A stretch of DNA of 64,000 nt from positions 77,934,346-77,998,345 of the forward strand of contig CM077157.1 of assembly GCA_039583875.1 (NCBI GenBank), in the 5' to 3' direction. The translations under genes and the position numbers were made by a program. This document shows, in pieces, positions 1 through 10,090 of this stretch. Numbering within the stretch: position 1 is the first letter of the stretch; the number at the start of each line of letters is the position of its first letter. The stretch comes from Platanthera guangdongensis (lineage: Eukaryota; Streptophyta; Magnoliopsida; Asparagales; Orchidaceae). Under the pieces are notes generated by a model that was given only the letters and a program-made list of their open reading frames with translations, was not told the DNA's origin and did no database searches.

Positions 1-1255
1 AATTTGTCTCATGTTAGGTTTTGTTAGAAATTTATGAAATGATGAATTAGTTTTTTCTCTTTTTCTTCATGTCTTCTTTTAATGTTTTCAACATCTTCAC
101 TCTTATGAATGAGTAAAAGAGTTACTAAAGTTTTTTTTGATTTTTTTTACTTAGTTTTATTCTAGGATGAAAACCTTTTTTGTTCTTTCTCTTTTCATTT
201 CACCTTTTTTAGCACTTTTATGAAATCCTAGGAATGAAAATGTTGAAATTTTAATTTTCCAAAAACTTTGGTTTTTAATTTGTTTTGAAAAACTTTTGTC
301 TTCTAAAAATTGTAATTTCTTCTTTTTATTTGTTTTTGGCAAAACCTAAGCATGAAAAAGTAAGAGTTTTAATTTTTAGGTAACTTTCATTTTGCTTTTA
401 ATTTGTGTGTATGATTGTAACATGTTTAATATTCATGTTTTTAACTTGTCTTCATGCTTAGGTATGATAGGTTTTCCTCTTTTTCACCATGTCTTTTTCT
501 TGAGAGAATTATGATTTCATTCTTATGAATTTATAAAAGAGATTTAAAAAGTGATTTTGTTCTTTTTTTTACTTAGTTTTTCTTTTAGGATTGTAAAACC
601 TCTTTTGTTCTTTTCATTTTCTCTTCACCTTTTTTATCACTTTTATGAATTCTTAAGAATGAAAAAGTTATAGTTTTAATTTTTGAGCACATTTGATTTT
701 GACTTTATTTTGGAAAACTTTTTGCTCATTCTCTTTTTATTTATTCTTTTTATGTGTTTTGGGTAAGCTTTAGGGGTAGAAATCTTGTTATTTTAATTTA
801 TAAGCAACTTTGATTTTTCTTCGTTATTAGTGTGTGTGAGTGTATGAGCATAAATTTTCTTTTGTTCTTCTTAATTTTCATGTTGTGTGTGTGAGTGTAT
901 GAGAATAATGTTTTGATGCTTTGATTCAAATTATGTAGAGTGTGTGAGTGTAGCTGTTAAATTTTAATGCTTTCTTTTAATGCTTTGTTCAAATTTTGTA
1001 GAGTGTGTGAGTGTGGGTGTTAACTTTAATGCTTTCTTGAAATTCTTATGGAGTGTGTGTGTTTGTGTGCATTTATTTCCGCCTACTCGTTAAGAGTTAA
1101 ATGACGCATCGTTTTCATTTTCAGTCCAACTCGTTTGAGTAGGAGTTGTTATTTTCTTTCTTTATTTTTCCGCCTACTCACTTGAGTTAAATGGACGGAT
1201 CTTTATTTCCCGCCTACTCATTTGAGTAGGACTTGTAATTTTCTTTCTTTATTTT
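1..1255 (+). repeat. Element A 5' LTR, internal part only
   Basis: This T-rich sequence aligns with 33127 to about 34391 in the 3' LTR, with scattered differences. The 3' LTR continues for more than 1.1 kb past the point where the match stops. The 5' copy therefore lacks its right end, and also the primer-binding site, because gag coding begins immediately at 1256. The left part (U3 and TATA) lies outside the window. Diverged tandem duplications and CCTACTC...GAGTAGG inverted repeats are described with the 3' copy. Confidence 0.9.
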
Positions 1256-2407
1256 CCCGAGGAATCTATCGGAGAACCTACTGTTGTACTTATGGCCGCG
1301 CTTAACCTTCCCCCGGCGGCCGAGCGTACTATGTCTTATTACGCCCGGCCTAACCTGGATGATTCTGGGTCGAGTATTGTTCGCCCTGCGGTGGCGAATA
1401 ATAATTTCGAAATAAAGTCGAGTGTCATTCAAATGGTCCAAAATGCCGTGCAGTTCAATGGAATGTCGGATGAGGACCCGAATGTCCACTTGTCCAATTT
1501 CTTGGAGATATGCGACACCTTCAAGATTAATGACGTCACTGATGACGCCATTCGTTTGCGCTTATTTCCTTTTTCCCTTAAGTCCAAAGCCAAGGCGTGG
1601 TTGAATGCCCTCCCGCGAGGATGTATCACCACGTGGGCTGAGTTGACGGAACGGTTCCTAACGAAGTACTTTCCGCCCGCAAAAACTACAAAGTTGTGGG
1701 CGGACATTTCCTCGTTTGTGCAAAACGATCCTGAGTTTCTATACGAGACTTGGGAACGGTTTAAGGAATTCCTCCGCCGTTGCCCGCACCACGCGCTGCC
1801 AACGTGGTTGCAAGTTCAAATTTTTTATAATGGGCTGAATTTTCAGACGCGTCAAATGATTGACGCGGCTGCCGGGGGTACGCTAAACAACAAAACCCCC
1901 GAGGCCGCACAGGCTTTATTCGAAGAGATGGCTATGAATGCCTATCAATGGAACGTCCCGCGGGGACGCCCAAAGCTGGCGGCTGGTATTTTTAAAGTGG
2001 ATGCCAATGCTCTCTTGACCCTTCAAGTTGAAAGGTTAACAAAGCAGGTGGCAGAGATGTCTGCTGCCTCCTCCACTCCGCCTTGTTTTATTCCCCCTAA
2101 CGTCTGCGTGGCTGAAGAGTTCGTGGACTTCATGGGAAATTCTGGTCTTCCTCCCTTCAACCCCAACAACAACCCTTATAGTAATAACTATAATCCGGGT
2201 TTGAGGAATCACCCACACTTCTCGTGGAGCAACCCGAATAATGCTCAGCGTCCCCCTATTTCTTATGTGCCCGGATTTCTTCCTCCTCCTCATCTTCCGA
2301 AACCCTCCCCGATGGAGGAAAATTTTTCGAAGTATATTGCGTCCAACGAGTCAAATATCCGGAACATCACCGGATCGCTAAAAACTCTCGAACAACAGGT
2401 TGGATAG
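1256..2407 (+). pseudogene. gag: Element A gag
   Basis: Athila-type capsid protein, which would package element RNA in cytoplasmic particles. The frame is open from the deletion junction at 1256; the first ATG in frame is at 1292 but the true N-terminus is probably lost. A Retrotrans_gag core is recognisable by DPNVHLSNFLEICDTFKIN and, further on, AWLNALPRG and FLRRCPHHALP, and is closely matched by element B. The C-terminal part is Asn/Pro-rich with no CCHC knuckle, as is common in this lineage. The frame stops at TAG 2405-2407, where the surrounding sequence (QQVG-stop-LA) suggests a nonsense mutation. The same frame then runs on into the protease. The sequence is GC-richer than its surroundings. 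Confidence 0.88.
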
Positions 2408-3616
2408 CTGGCGAGGATGATGTCCGAGTGCGCGCTCGGGGCACTGCCAGGAAACACGGAGCCCAATCCGCGGGAGAACACCAACGCTATAACCCTCCGT
2501 AGCGGAAAGGAGGTGGTCGATCCAAAACGGACCGACCCTCAGGTACATATTTCACCTCCGACCCCTCTTCCCCTTTCTTCGCTTACGCCGCCTTTACCAA
2601 TTGTAAAAGAAAAAATTATTTTAAACAAGGCCCTTCCATATCCGCATAAGTTAGATAACGAGCGTAAGGACGCGCAATATGAAAAATTTATTTTATTATT
2701 AAAACAAGTTCACATTAATGTTCCTTTTTGCGAGGCTATCTCGCAAATGCCCAAATATGCGAAATTTTTAAAAGAACTACTTTCTAATAGACGTAAATTA
2801 GAGGATATTTCGCATGTATCTCTCAACGCTGTCTGCTTGGCGGCTCTTACTAATAAATTGCCCACAAAACAAAACGACCCGGGACGGTTTTCCATCCCAT
2901 TCCTTTTTGGCGAAATATTAGTAAATTACGCCTTAGCTGATTTAGGGGCTAGCATTAATCTGATGCCGTTCTCGCTCTTTTCGCGTTTAGGTTTGGGTAC
3001 TCCTAGTCCAACGAATATGCGCATCCAATTAGCGGATCACTCGGTTAAGTTCCCTATCGGGGTTGTGGAGGACGTCCTTGTCCGAGTCGACAAGTTTACC
3101 TTCCCGGTAGACTTCGTCATCTTAGGTATCGAGGAGGACGCCGAGGTACCAATAATACTCGGTCGCCCTTTTCTCGCCACCTCCCGCGCACTAATAGATG
3201 TTAGTAATGGTAGTCTTCTCCTCCGAGTAGGCGATGATCAGGTTACTTTCTCTATTAACCCCTCGATGGATAATTTGTCATCGAGCGACGATTTCTGCTA
3301 CTCTTTAGATACTTTTTTTGGAGATCGTTCTTCTCCCGTTTTCGAGTCCGTATTTTTAAACGACGATATTTATGCGCTCGAAAATTTTAAATGCGATGAG
3401 GATACTTCTTTAGACATGGCTTTCGAACCAATTGGTAAGAAAGATATAGGCATTAAAACCTCCCTAGAAGAACCGCCCATCCTAGACCTCAAACCCTTAC
3501 CCGCATCACTCAAATATGCATTTTTTGGAAAAGGCGATACGCTTCCCGTTATCATTTCTTCAGACTTGAGTGATTCGGAGACTTCCGATTTATTGGAAGT
3601 TTTATTTAAACATCGC
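2408..3616 (+). pseudogene. Element A protease and pol N-terminus, cut by insertion of F
   Basis: Aspartic protease region that would mature the Gag-Pol polyprotein. It lies in the same frame as gag, downstream of the TAG at 2405. The catalytic motif is D-L-G-A in ALADLGASINLMP near 2936-2960, with the second structural motif VPIILGRPFLATSRA near 3145-3190. The frame continues to LLEVLFKHR, where F enters at 3616. Codons shown after that point (to 3646) belong to the F LTR and are not part of the protein. After F is excised, the frame resumes at 27493 with HAIAWQIS, which is the normal Athila continuation. The only defects seen in gag-pro are the stop at 2405 and the insertion itself. Confidence 0.88.
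3612..3616. other. Target-site duplication ATCGC, left copy (element F)
   Basis: ATCGC directly precedes the TGTTGGG start of the F LTR. The identical ATCGC is at 27488-27492, right after the LTR terminal CA. This proves both ends of F and defines the insertion in the pol gene of A. Confidence 0.95.
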
Positions 3617-3760
3617 TGTTGGGTACATTGGTTCAAATGTACCTGATTTGAAGAAGCCTCACCCAACTCAATGATATACATCAAAATGTATTTGATGTGT
3701 TTTGAGTTTACTTGTGCAGGCTAAGTATTTGCAGGAAAGAAGAAAAGTTTCTAAGTCCAT

Positions 3761-4690
3761 GTGTCGACACCCAGAGGGAAAGTGTCGACACTTAAGAAGA
3801 CTTGTGTCGACACCCAGGCAAGCAGTGTCGACACCAGGGATGCTGAGTCGACACTAGACAGAAAGTGTCGACATAAGGAGCTGTGTCGACACTCAGTGAA
3901 GAAAAGACAGTGAAGCTGTGTCGACACTTAGCAGTTGTGTCGACACCCAGTGAAACTATGTCTACACCAGAAAGTGTCGATACTTGGAGGTTGTGTCGAC
4001 ACTCAGCAAAAGTCTGCAGAGACTAAGTACAAGTGTCGACACCCAGAACATTGTGTCGACACTCAACAGAAGAGTCAACACTTGAAGTATGTGTCGACAC
4101 CCAGAACAATTTGTCGACACTTAGCAGAAGAGTCAACACTGGAAGTAAGTGTCGACACCCAGAACAATGTGTCGACACTTAGCTGAAGACTCAACACTTG
4201 AAGAAAGTGTCGACACAAGGAGCTGTGTCGACACTTAGCAAAGAACAGCAAAGTTCAACAAAATATTCTAAGTACAAGTGTCGACACTAAGTGAATGTGT
4301 CGACACTTAGCCAGAGTCTTGACAGAAGAAGAAAGTGTCGACACCCAGAGCAATGTGTCGACACTCAACAAGTATTAACACTGAAGACATGTGTCAACAC
4401 CAAGAAGTAGTGTCGGCACTTAACAGATCCAACACATGAAGATGTGTCGACACAAAGGTGTTGTGTCGACACTTAGAAGAATTCAGCAAAATTATGAAGT
4501 ACAAGTACTTGTGTCGACACCTAATTTCAGTGTCGACACATGAAGAAGAAGCAGTGTCGAGATAAAGAATCAACAACACAAGGAGTTGTGTCGACACCTT
4601 GTAGACTAGTGTCGACACTTAGACAACATGTGTCGACACTTGGTCTATAAGTGTCGACACTTAAAGACAGAAAGTCTCGACACTTAAAGA
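3761..4690. repeat. GTGTCGACAC palindrome array in U3 of F (5' LTR)
   Basis: I count about 27 perfect copies of the 10-bp palindrome GTGTCGACAC by hand, plus several one-base variants. The first starts are 3761, 3782, 3804 and 3825. Pairs follow at 3918/3937, 4033/4053, 4149/4169, 4278/4297 and 4335/4355. Spacing is therefore 18-22 bp within pairs and about 40 bp or more between pairs. Variants such as GTGTCAACAC (4391) and GTGTCGGCAC (4410) look like CpG transitions. The array lies directly upstream of the TATA box, as expected for an enhancer or a silencing target. Confidence 0.95.
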
Positions 4691-4817
4691 CAGTTATAGA
4701 ATTTTCAAGAACTGACTGGATGACTTGACAGCTGCCATTCCAGCCGTTCTACAGCACCTGTCAGAGTTGTCAGAATTCAGTTATGGACCGGACCAGCCGG
4801 TTACCATGAAGAAGCCC

Positions 4818-4826
4818 TATAAATAG
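4818..4826 (+). promoter_or_regulatory. TATA box of F 5' LTR
   Basis: TATAAATAG within CCCTATAAATAGGC lies about 130 bp after the last palindrome of the array. It is the probable RNA polymerase II core promoter for the genomic transcript. The identical word is in the 3' LTR at 14431-14439 and before the accessory ORF at 9985-9993. Confidence 0.8.
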
Positions 4827-5271
4827 GCTTATACAGTATACAGAAAGTGTTGTTGAAGTTGTTGAAGAGATTGAACACAAGTCCAAGTTCAGATTTAAAG
4901 AAGATCTAGCTATCAAGTGAAGATCTAAGAAGTTGGAGAGAGAGAGCTCCATCCAAGAAATCAGTTGTTGGAGCCAGACTGAGAAGAAGGGTTCAGATCT
5001 ACTCTGAACCTTAAGTAGCAGAGATCAAGGATCCACTGCAGAAGGAGTCAATCTTATTGAGTTCTACTTTCAAGAAGCTTTGAAGAAAGATAAGTCAGAT
5101 TGAGTGCAACTGAGTTCTTCCAAGAACTCATCAAGAATCTCACAACTTATCTCTCTTTCATCTAAGTTGTTGAGTTTATACATTTTGTATTCATTATAAC
5201 TTTTAGGATCCTTAGGGATCTGAGATTGTAAGCCTGCAATTATAAAGGCTGAGGGTAGGAGAGTTAAATCT

Positions 5272-5370
5272 CTGAGTGTAGGCCTTGGTGGCTGAGTGTA
5301 GGCCTTGGTGGCTGAGTGTAGGCCTTTGTGGCTGAGTGTAGGCCTTTGTGGCTGAGTGTAGGCTTTGTGG
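5272..5370 (+). repeat. 20-bp tandem repeat in F 5' LTR (5 units)
   Basis: Five units of CTGAGTGTAGGCCTTGGTGG, the last one base short. Three units have TTTGTGG or TTGTGG endings. The 3' LTR holds six units, so the copy number has changed since insertion. Confidence 0.95.
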
Positions 5371-5685
5371 AAAAGCTGCGTTGTAGGGCCTTGGGCCTGA
5401 GGTGTAGGAGCCTGAATTTGGTTCTGAGATAGTGGAGGAGTTTGGCCGAATCTAGTACACTACTAGATAGGCGAAGGGGGAAAGTGGATGTACCCAAAGC
5501 TTGGGGAACCACTATAAAACTTTGTGTCTACTGTGTGTTTGTGGATTGTGAGATTGCTGAATGTGTGCTGTGATAAATTAGATATAATTCTGTGATATTA
5601 TCTGTTTGCTGCCTAAAAAGTTAAAAAGATTCAAGTCACCTATTCACCCCCCCCCTCTAGGTGCTTAGGGACAATATCTTTCAAG

Positions 5686-5700
5686 TGGTATCAGAGGGAG
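5686..5700 (+). other. Primer-binding site of F (initiator-Met tRNA)
   Basis: TGGTATCAGAG starts two bases after the LTR terminal CA. It matches the usual plant tRNA-iMet primer complement of Ty1/copia elements (TGGTATCAGAGC), with divergence after the eleventh base. Confidence 0.9.
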
Positions 5701-5786
5701 GTTACTCAAAAAGGACTAACAGTCTGAGTAGATCCTGTTGGCAGATTCAGTTTAAGTGAATTACAGATTCAAGAAAATCAAGAACC

Positions 5787-6592
5787 ATGGGTTCCACTGA
5801 AAATCACAAGGAATTGGGATCCATGAAGCTACCTATATGTAGGAAAGAAATCTTTGGGATCTGGAAGGAAAGGGTGAGACTCTTTATGGAAGCTTCAGAC
5901 CCTAGGATTTATATCACAATAAAGGAAGGGCCATATGTGCCCATGAAGGTGTCAGTCCTAGATGCTACTCAGAGAACACCAAAGGATTTCTCTGAAATGA
6001 CAAAGGATGAAATAGTTCTAGCCACTATGGATAAGAGGGCTCAGAACATCATAGTGAGTGTCATAGATGATGCAACTTTTCAGAATCTAATACATTATAA
6101 GACATCCAAAGAGATGTGGGATACTCTTATTGTGTATATGGAGGGTTCTGAAGAAGTGAGGCAAGATAGAAAATCCTTGCTAAATCAATAGTATGAAAGT
6201 TTTAGACAAGGAAAGGGTGATAGCATAACTGAGTGCTATAAGAAGTTATACAGGATAGTGAATGAACTCATGTCCTATGGAAGAGAGTTCAGTAATTATG
6301 AACTCAATGACAAGTTTCTAAGGTCCCTAACAAAAGATTGGGACACCAAGATCTGTGTCATTAGAGAAATGACTAAGTTGGCAGAAATTCCTCCACCTAC
6401 ACTGTTTGGCAAAATGTTGTCTTATGAAATGCAGTTGACAGTGAGGAAAGAAGAGGAGAAATCCACAAGAAATGAACATAAGGAAAGGACAGTGGCCTTC
6501 AAGACAGAAGCCCCCAGAAAGTACAGATGTAAGTCACCTTTAGTGGTTCTGAAAAAGGAATCATCAAAGGATTTGGTAACATTTCTAGCAAC
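5787..6592 (+). pseudogene. gag: Element F gag, truncated
   Basis: The frame starts at ATG 5787, about 100 bp after the primer site. It shows the Ty1/copia gag pattern: IFGIWKERVRLFMEA near the N-terminus, then blocks resembling the UBN2 gag family (EMWDTLIVYMEGSEEVRQDRK; ELNDKFLRSLTKDWD). An in-frame TAG at 6189-6191 interrupts it, after which the same frame continues to a stop at 6630. The related gag of G carries a CCHC knuckle, a coiled coil and then the protease. Here the frame runs straight into the sequence just before integrase. A deletion near 6560-6590 has therefore removed the knuckle and the protease active site and shifted the frame. Confidence 0.85.
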
Positions 6593-9577
6593 TTGGTTAC
6601 CATTACTCAAGTGGCTTATGTTAAAGGGTTGAAACACAACCTAATAAGTATAAGTCAATTAAGTGATGTAGGCTATGACATCTCATTTGTTAAGAATGAT
6701 TGTCATATCAAGAGGTCAACTGATCAAGAGATCATTTTGACAGGTTATAGAAAGAGGAATGTCTACAGCCTAGACATTATGTGTGAGACCAATGGTTCTC
6801 AAGTGTGTCTTGTAGCAGATGAGAAAGTCTCTCATTGTGTCAAATGGCACAAGAGGCTAGCTCATCTAAACTACAAGACAATTGGCAAACTCTTTAGCAA
6901 AGAGTTAGTGAGGAATGATCCTCAAGTTAAGTGTGTAAAAGATGGTATTTGCTCAGCTTGTCAAAAGGGCAAGCAGACTAGATCCACCTTTAGAAGCATA
7001 GAAAACAAAGATGTTGTGAGGTGTTTATACCTCTTGCCTATGGATCTCTTTGGTCCAATGCCAGTTCACAGCCTAGGTAGGAAGGTCTATACCTTTGTAG
7101 TTGTAGATGACTACTCAAGGTTTTCCTGGGTGTTCTTCTTAAGACAGAAATCTGAAACACCTAATGTCTTCTATAGCTTTGTCAAGCAAATTCAGAATGA
7201 ACTAGACAGTACAGTGGTCAAGATTAGAAGTGACTATGGTACTGAATTTCAATCTGAGAGTATGGCAAAACTATGTGAAGACTTTGGGATATTTCAAGAG
7301 TTTTCTTCACCTAGAACACCTCAGCAAAATGGCATTGCTGAGAGAAAGAATAGAACCTTGATTGAGGCAGGTAGAACCCTATTAAGTGATACATCACTAC
7401 CAGAATATTTCTGGGCTGAAGCAGTCAATACTGCATGCCATGTTATTAATAGGGCTACCATAACTAAAAGTCTCAACAAGACCCCCTATGAGGTTGTGAA
7501 AGGCAGGAAACCAAACCTATCCTACTTCAGGATCTTTGGTTGCAAATGCTTCATACTTAACAATGGAAAGTCTTACTTGACTAAGTTTGCTGCCAAGTCC
7601 CAAGAGGGAATTTTTGTTGGGTACAGCAACAATAGTAAGGCTTATAGAGTCTACAACTTGTCTACTCAAGTTGTATAAGAGACTGTACATGTAGTATTTG
7701 ATGAAACTAGGCTTATTAACAATGAGTTGTCTAGTAGTGTATGCAGCCCCACAGGTTTAACAAAGAAGATGGACAAGCTCACTCTAGAAGAATCTACTGC
7801 AAGACAGCAAGTAGAAGACAGTGGTTGTTGTCCAGGGGGAGTACTATATGTACCAAATGCAGAAGAAGTACAAGGAGTATAGCAAGATGATGAAACTGAA
7901 GAGGTTCAACCAGAAGTCAGGATGCCTCCAGCCAATAGGCATCTTAGAGATCATCCAGTAGAGCAGATTATTGGAGATCCAAGACAAGGGGTACAAACAA
8001 GGAGCAGAAACCTGAATGCAGCAATCTACTCCAGTTTTCTATCTCAAGTTGAACCAAAGAAGTTTGAAGAAGCCATTCTAGATCCACAATGGACTGAAGC
8101 AATGCAAGAAGAACTGAATCAGTTCAAGAGGTGCAAGGTCTGGTAACTTGTTCCTAAACCTAAAGACCACAATATAATAGGAACCAAGTGGATCTACAGG
8201 AATAAGATGGATGAACAAGGTATCATCATTAAGAATAAAGCAGGACTGGTTGCTAAAGGATATAGGCAGGAAGAAGGTATTGATTTTGATCAAACCTTTG
8301 CTCCAGTTGTCAGACTGGAAGCCATAAGAATGTTCCTGTCCTATGCAACCTATCAAGGATTCAAAGTTTACCAAATGGATGTCAAGTCATCATTTCTAAA
8401 TGGTAACCTTAAAGAAGAAGTCTATGTGGAACAACCCTCAGGTTTTGTTGATTCAACTCTACCTAATCATGTCTATAGACTTAGGAAAGCTTTATATGGG
8501 TTAAAGCAAGCCCCTAGGGCTTGGTATGAAACCCTGTCTAGTTTCCTCATTGAGAATAAGTTCACAAGGGGGAAAATAGACAAGACTCTATTCCTTAGGG
8601 AATCTAGAGGCAAAGTAATACTAGTCCAAATATATGTAGATGACATTATATTTGGGTCTACTGAAAGTAGCCTTTGCAAAAAGTTTGCAAAGCTAATGCA
8701 AGGTCAATTTGAGATGAGTATTATGGGAGAGCTAAAGTTCTTCTTGGGTCTCCAAGTAAGACAGACTGAGAGTGGTTTATCCATATGCCAGTCCAAGTTC
8801 ACCCTAGAACTCATAAGGAAGTATGGTATGGATTCATCCGGCACCATGAAGACTCCTATGGGGTCAAGTATGTCTCTTAGCAAGGATGATGCAGGGAAAC
8901 CTGTAGATGAAACCTTGTGTAGAGGGATAGTTGGCTCCCTATTATACTTGACTGCAAGTAGACCAGATATCATGTATGCTACATGTGTCTATGCAAGGTA
9001 TCAAGCCTTCCCTAAAGAGTCTCATTTGACAGCAGTCAAAAGAATATTGAGATATCTAAAGGGCACTCCTTATCTAGGCCTCTGGTACCCTAGGAATGGG
9101 GATTTTGATCTAACAGGTTATTCAGATGCAGACTTTGCAGGATGCAAAGAAGATAGAAAAAGCACTACTGGAACCTGTCAATTCCTAGGAGGAAGACTGA
9201 TTTCTTGGAGTAGCAAAAAGCAAACAAGTGTGGCTATCTCCACTGCAGAATCAGAGTATGTGGCTGCAGAAAGTTGTTGTGCTCAACTTCTGTGGATACA
9301 ACATCAGCTTGAGGACTATGGATTTCAGGTAAGTAGAACTCCACTCTTCTGTGATTCTACTAGTGCTATTTCAATAGCCAATAATCCTGTATCCCATAGT
9401 AGAACAAAACATATTGAAATTAAATATCATTTTCTTAGGGAGCATGTAGAAAGAGAAGATATTTTACTTGAATATGTTAGAACAGATAATCAACTAGCTG
9501 ATATGTATACTAAGCCCCTAGAAGAAACTAAGTTCAATAGGTTTAAGATTGTACTAGGAATGATAAACTTAGATTAA
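6593..9577 (+). pseudogene. pol: Element F pol: integrase, reverse transcriptase, RNase H
   Basis: One reading frame is broken by TAA 7676, TAG near 7879 and TAA 8144. It opens with [17 protein letters not shown], then the HHCC zinc finger (HKRLAHLN...CSACQKGK). The integrase catalytic residues are recognisable: D in MDLFGP, D in RSDYGTEF, E in [14 protein letters not shown] begins after 8146 with [24 protein letters not shown] and the catalytic YVDD (near 8635). RNase H shows [17 protein letters not shown] and DSTSAI, and the frame ends with the lineage-typical DMYTKPL block. The protease catalytic DSG is missing. The closest relative in the window is the intact pol of G. Confidence 0.92.
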
Positions 9578-9610
9578 GTTTATAGTATTGAAAATTGACT
9601 AAGTAAAAAG

Positions 9611-10057
9611 GTGTCGACACACAGAGATATCTGTGTCGACACAGAAAATTGGTGTCGACACTTCAGGGAAAAGGTGTCGACACATCTAGAAAGTTGGTGT
9701 CGACACTTCAGAATATTATTGTTGACACATGACAAGTTGGTGTCGACACAACCAAGGTGGTGTCGACACTTAGTGTTTACTCAGAATTATCTAAGTAAAG
9801 TCTCGACTATGTGTCGAGTTAAGTGGTATCGACACATAGACAAGTGTCGACACATATAATCTGTTGACTAAACTTGTGTCGACACATATGTGTCGAGACA
9901 TTATAAGTCAGTGTCGACACTTATTGCCAGTGTCGACACAATTTAAGTTGGCTGCCCGCCTTTTCATCTTCAAAATTAGAAAGGTATAAATAGGGTTTTG
10001 CCTTAGTCTGTCGACACGCTTTCAAAAGTTTCGAGACCAAAACTTCTGTGTCGACAC
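9611..10057. repeat. Internal GTGTCGACAC array between pol and accessory ORF of F
   Basis: About twelve perfect copies of GTGTCGACAC. The first starts are near 9611, 9633, 9652, 9674 and 9697, again 19-23 bp apart. Most lie before the TATA-like box at 9985, with one copy after it (10048). The array starts about 35 bp after the pol stop and ends about 35 bp before the accessory ATG. The motif is the same as in the LTR of this element and different from that of G. Confidence 0.95.
9985..9993 (+). promoter_or_regulatory. Putative internal TATA box for the F accessory ORF
   Basis: TATAAATAG within AAAGGTATAAATAGGG has the same core word as the LTR TATA box. It follows the internal palindrome array and lies 106 bp before ATG 10091. 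I infer an internal promoter copied from, or convergent with, the LTR U3. Transcription from it is not shown. Confidence 0.6.
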
Positions 10058-10090
10058 CTCTCTTCTCTCAGTTCAAATTCTTCAACCCTA

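Larger units (their letters stand above)
3617..5683 (+). repeat. Element F 5' LTR
   Basis: It begins TGTTGGGTACATTGG and ends ...TATCTTTCA, directly before the primer-binding site. It contains the GTGTCGACAC array (about 3761-4690), a TATA box at 4818 and a 20-bp tandem array at 5272-5370. A poly-C run near 5647 and the sequence CTAGGTGCTTAGGGAC lie close to the right end. The matching 3' LTR totals 2115 bp when its two pieces are added, against 2067 bp here. The difference comes partly from one extra 20-bp unit and an extra array segment. Confidence 0.95.

Noticed and set aside
3935..4186. Small ORFs rich in CRH, STP and VDT across the palindrome arrays
   Set aside because: They are translations of the GTGTCGACAC repeat in various frames and both strands, with no start context or homology.
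3761..4690. CRISPR-like array (short repeats with spacers) in the F LTR
   Set aside because: The repeat is only 10 bp, spacing is irregular, spacers resemble each other, and the array lies in a plant LTR with no cas genes.
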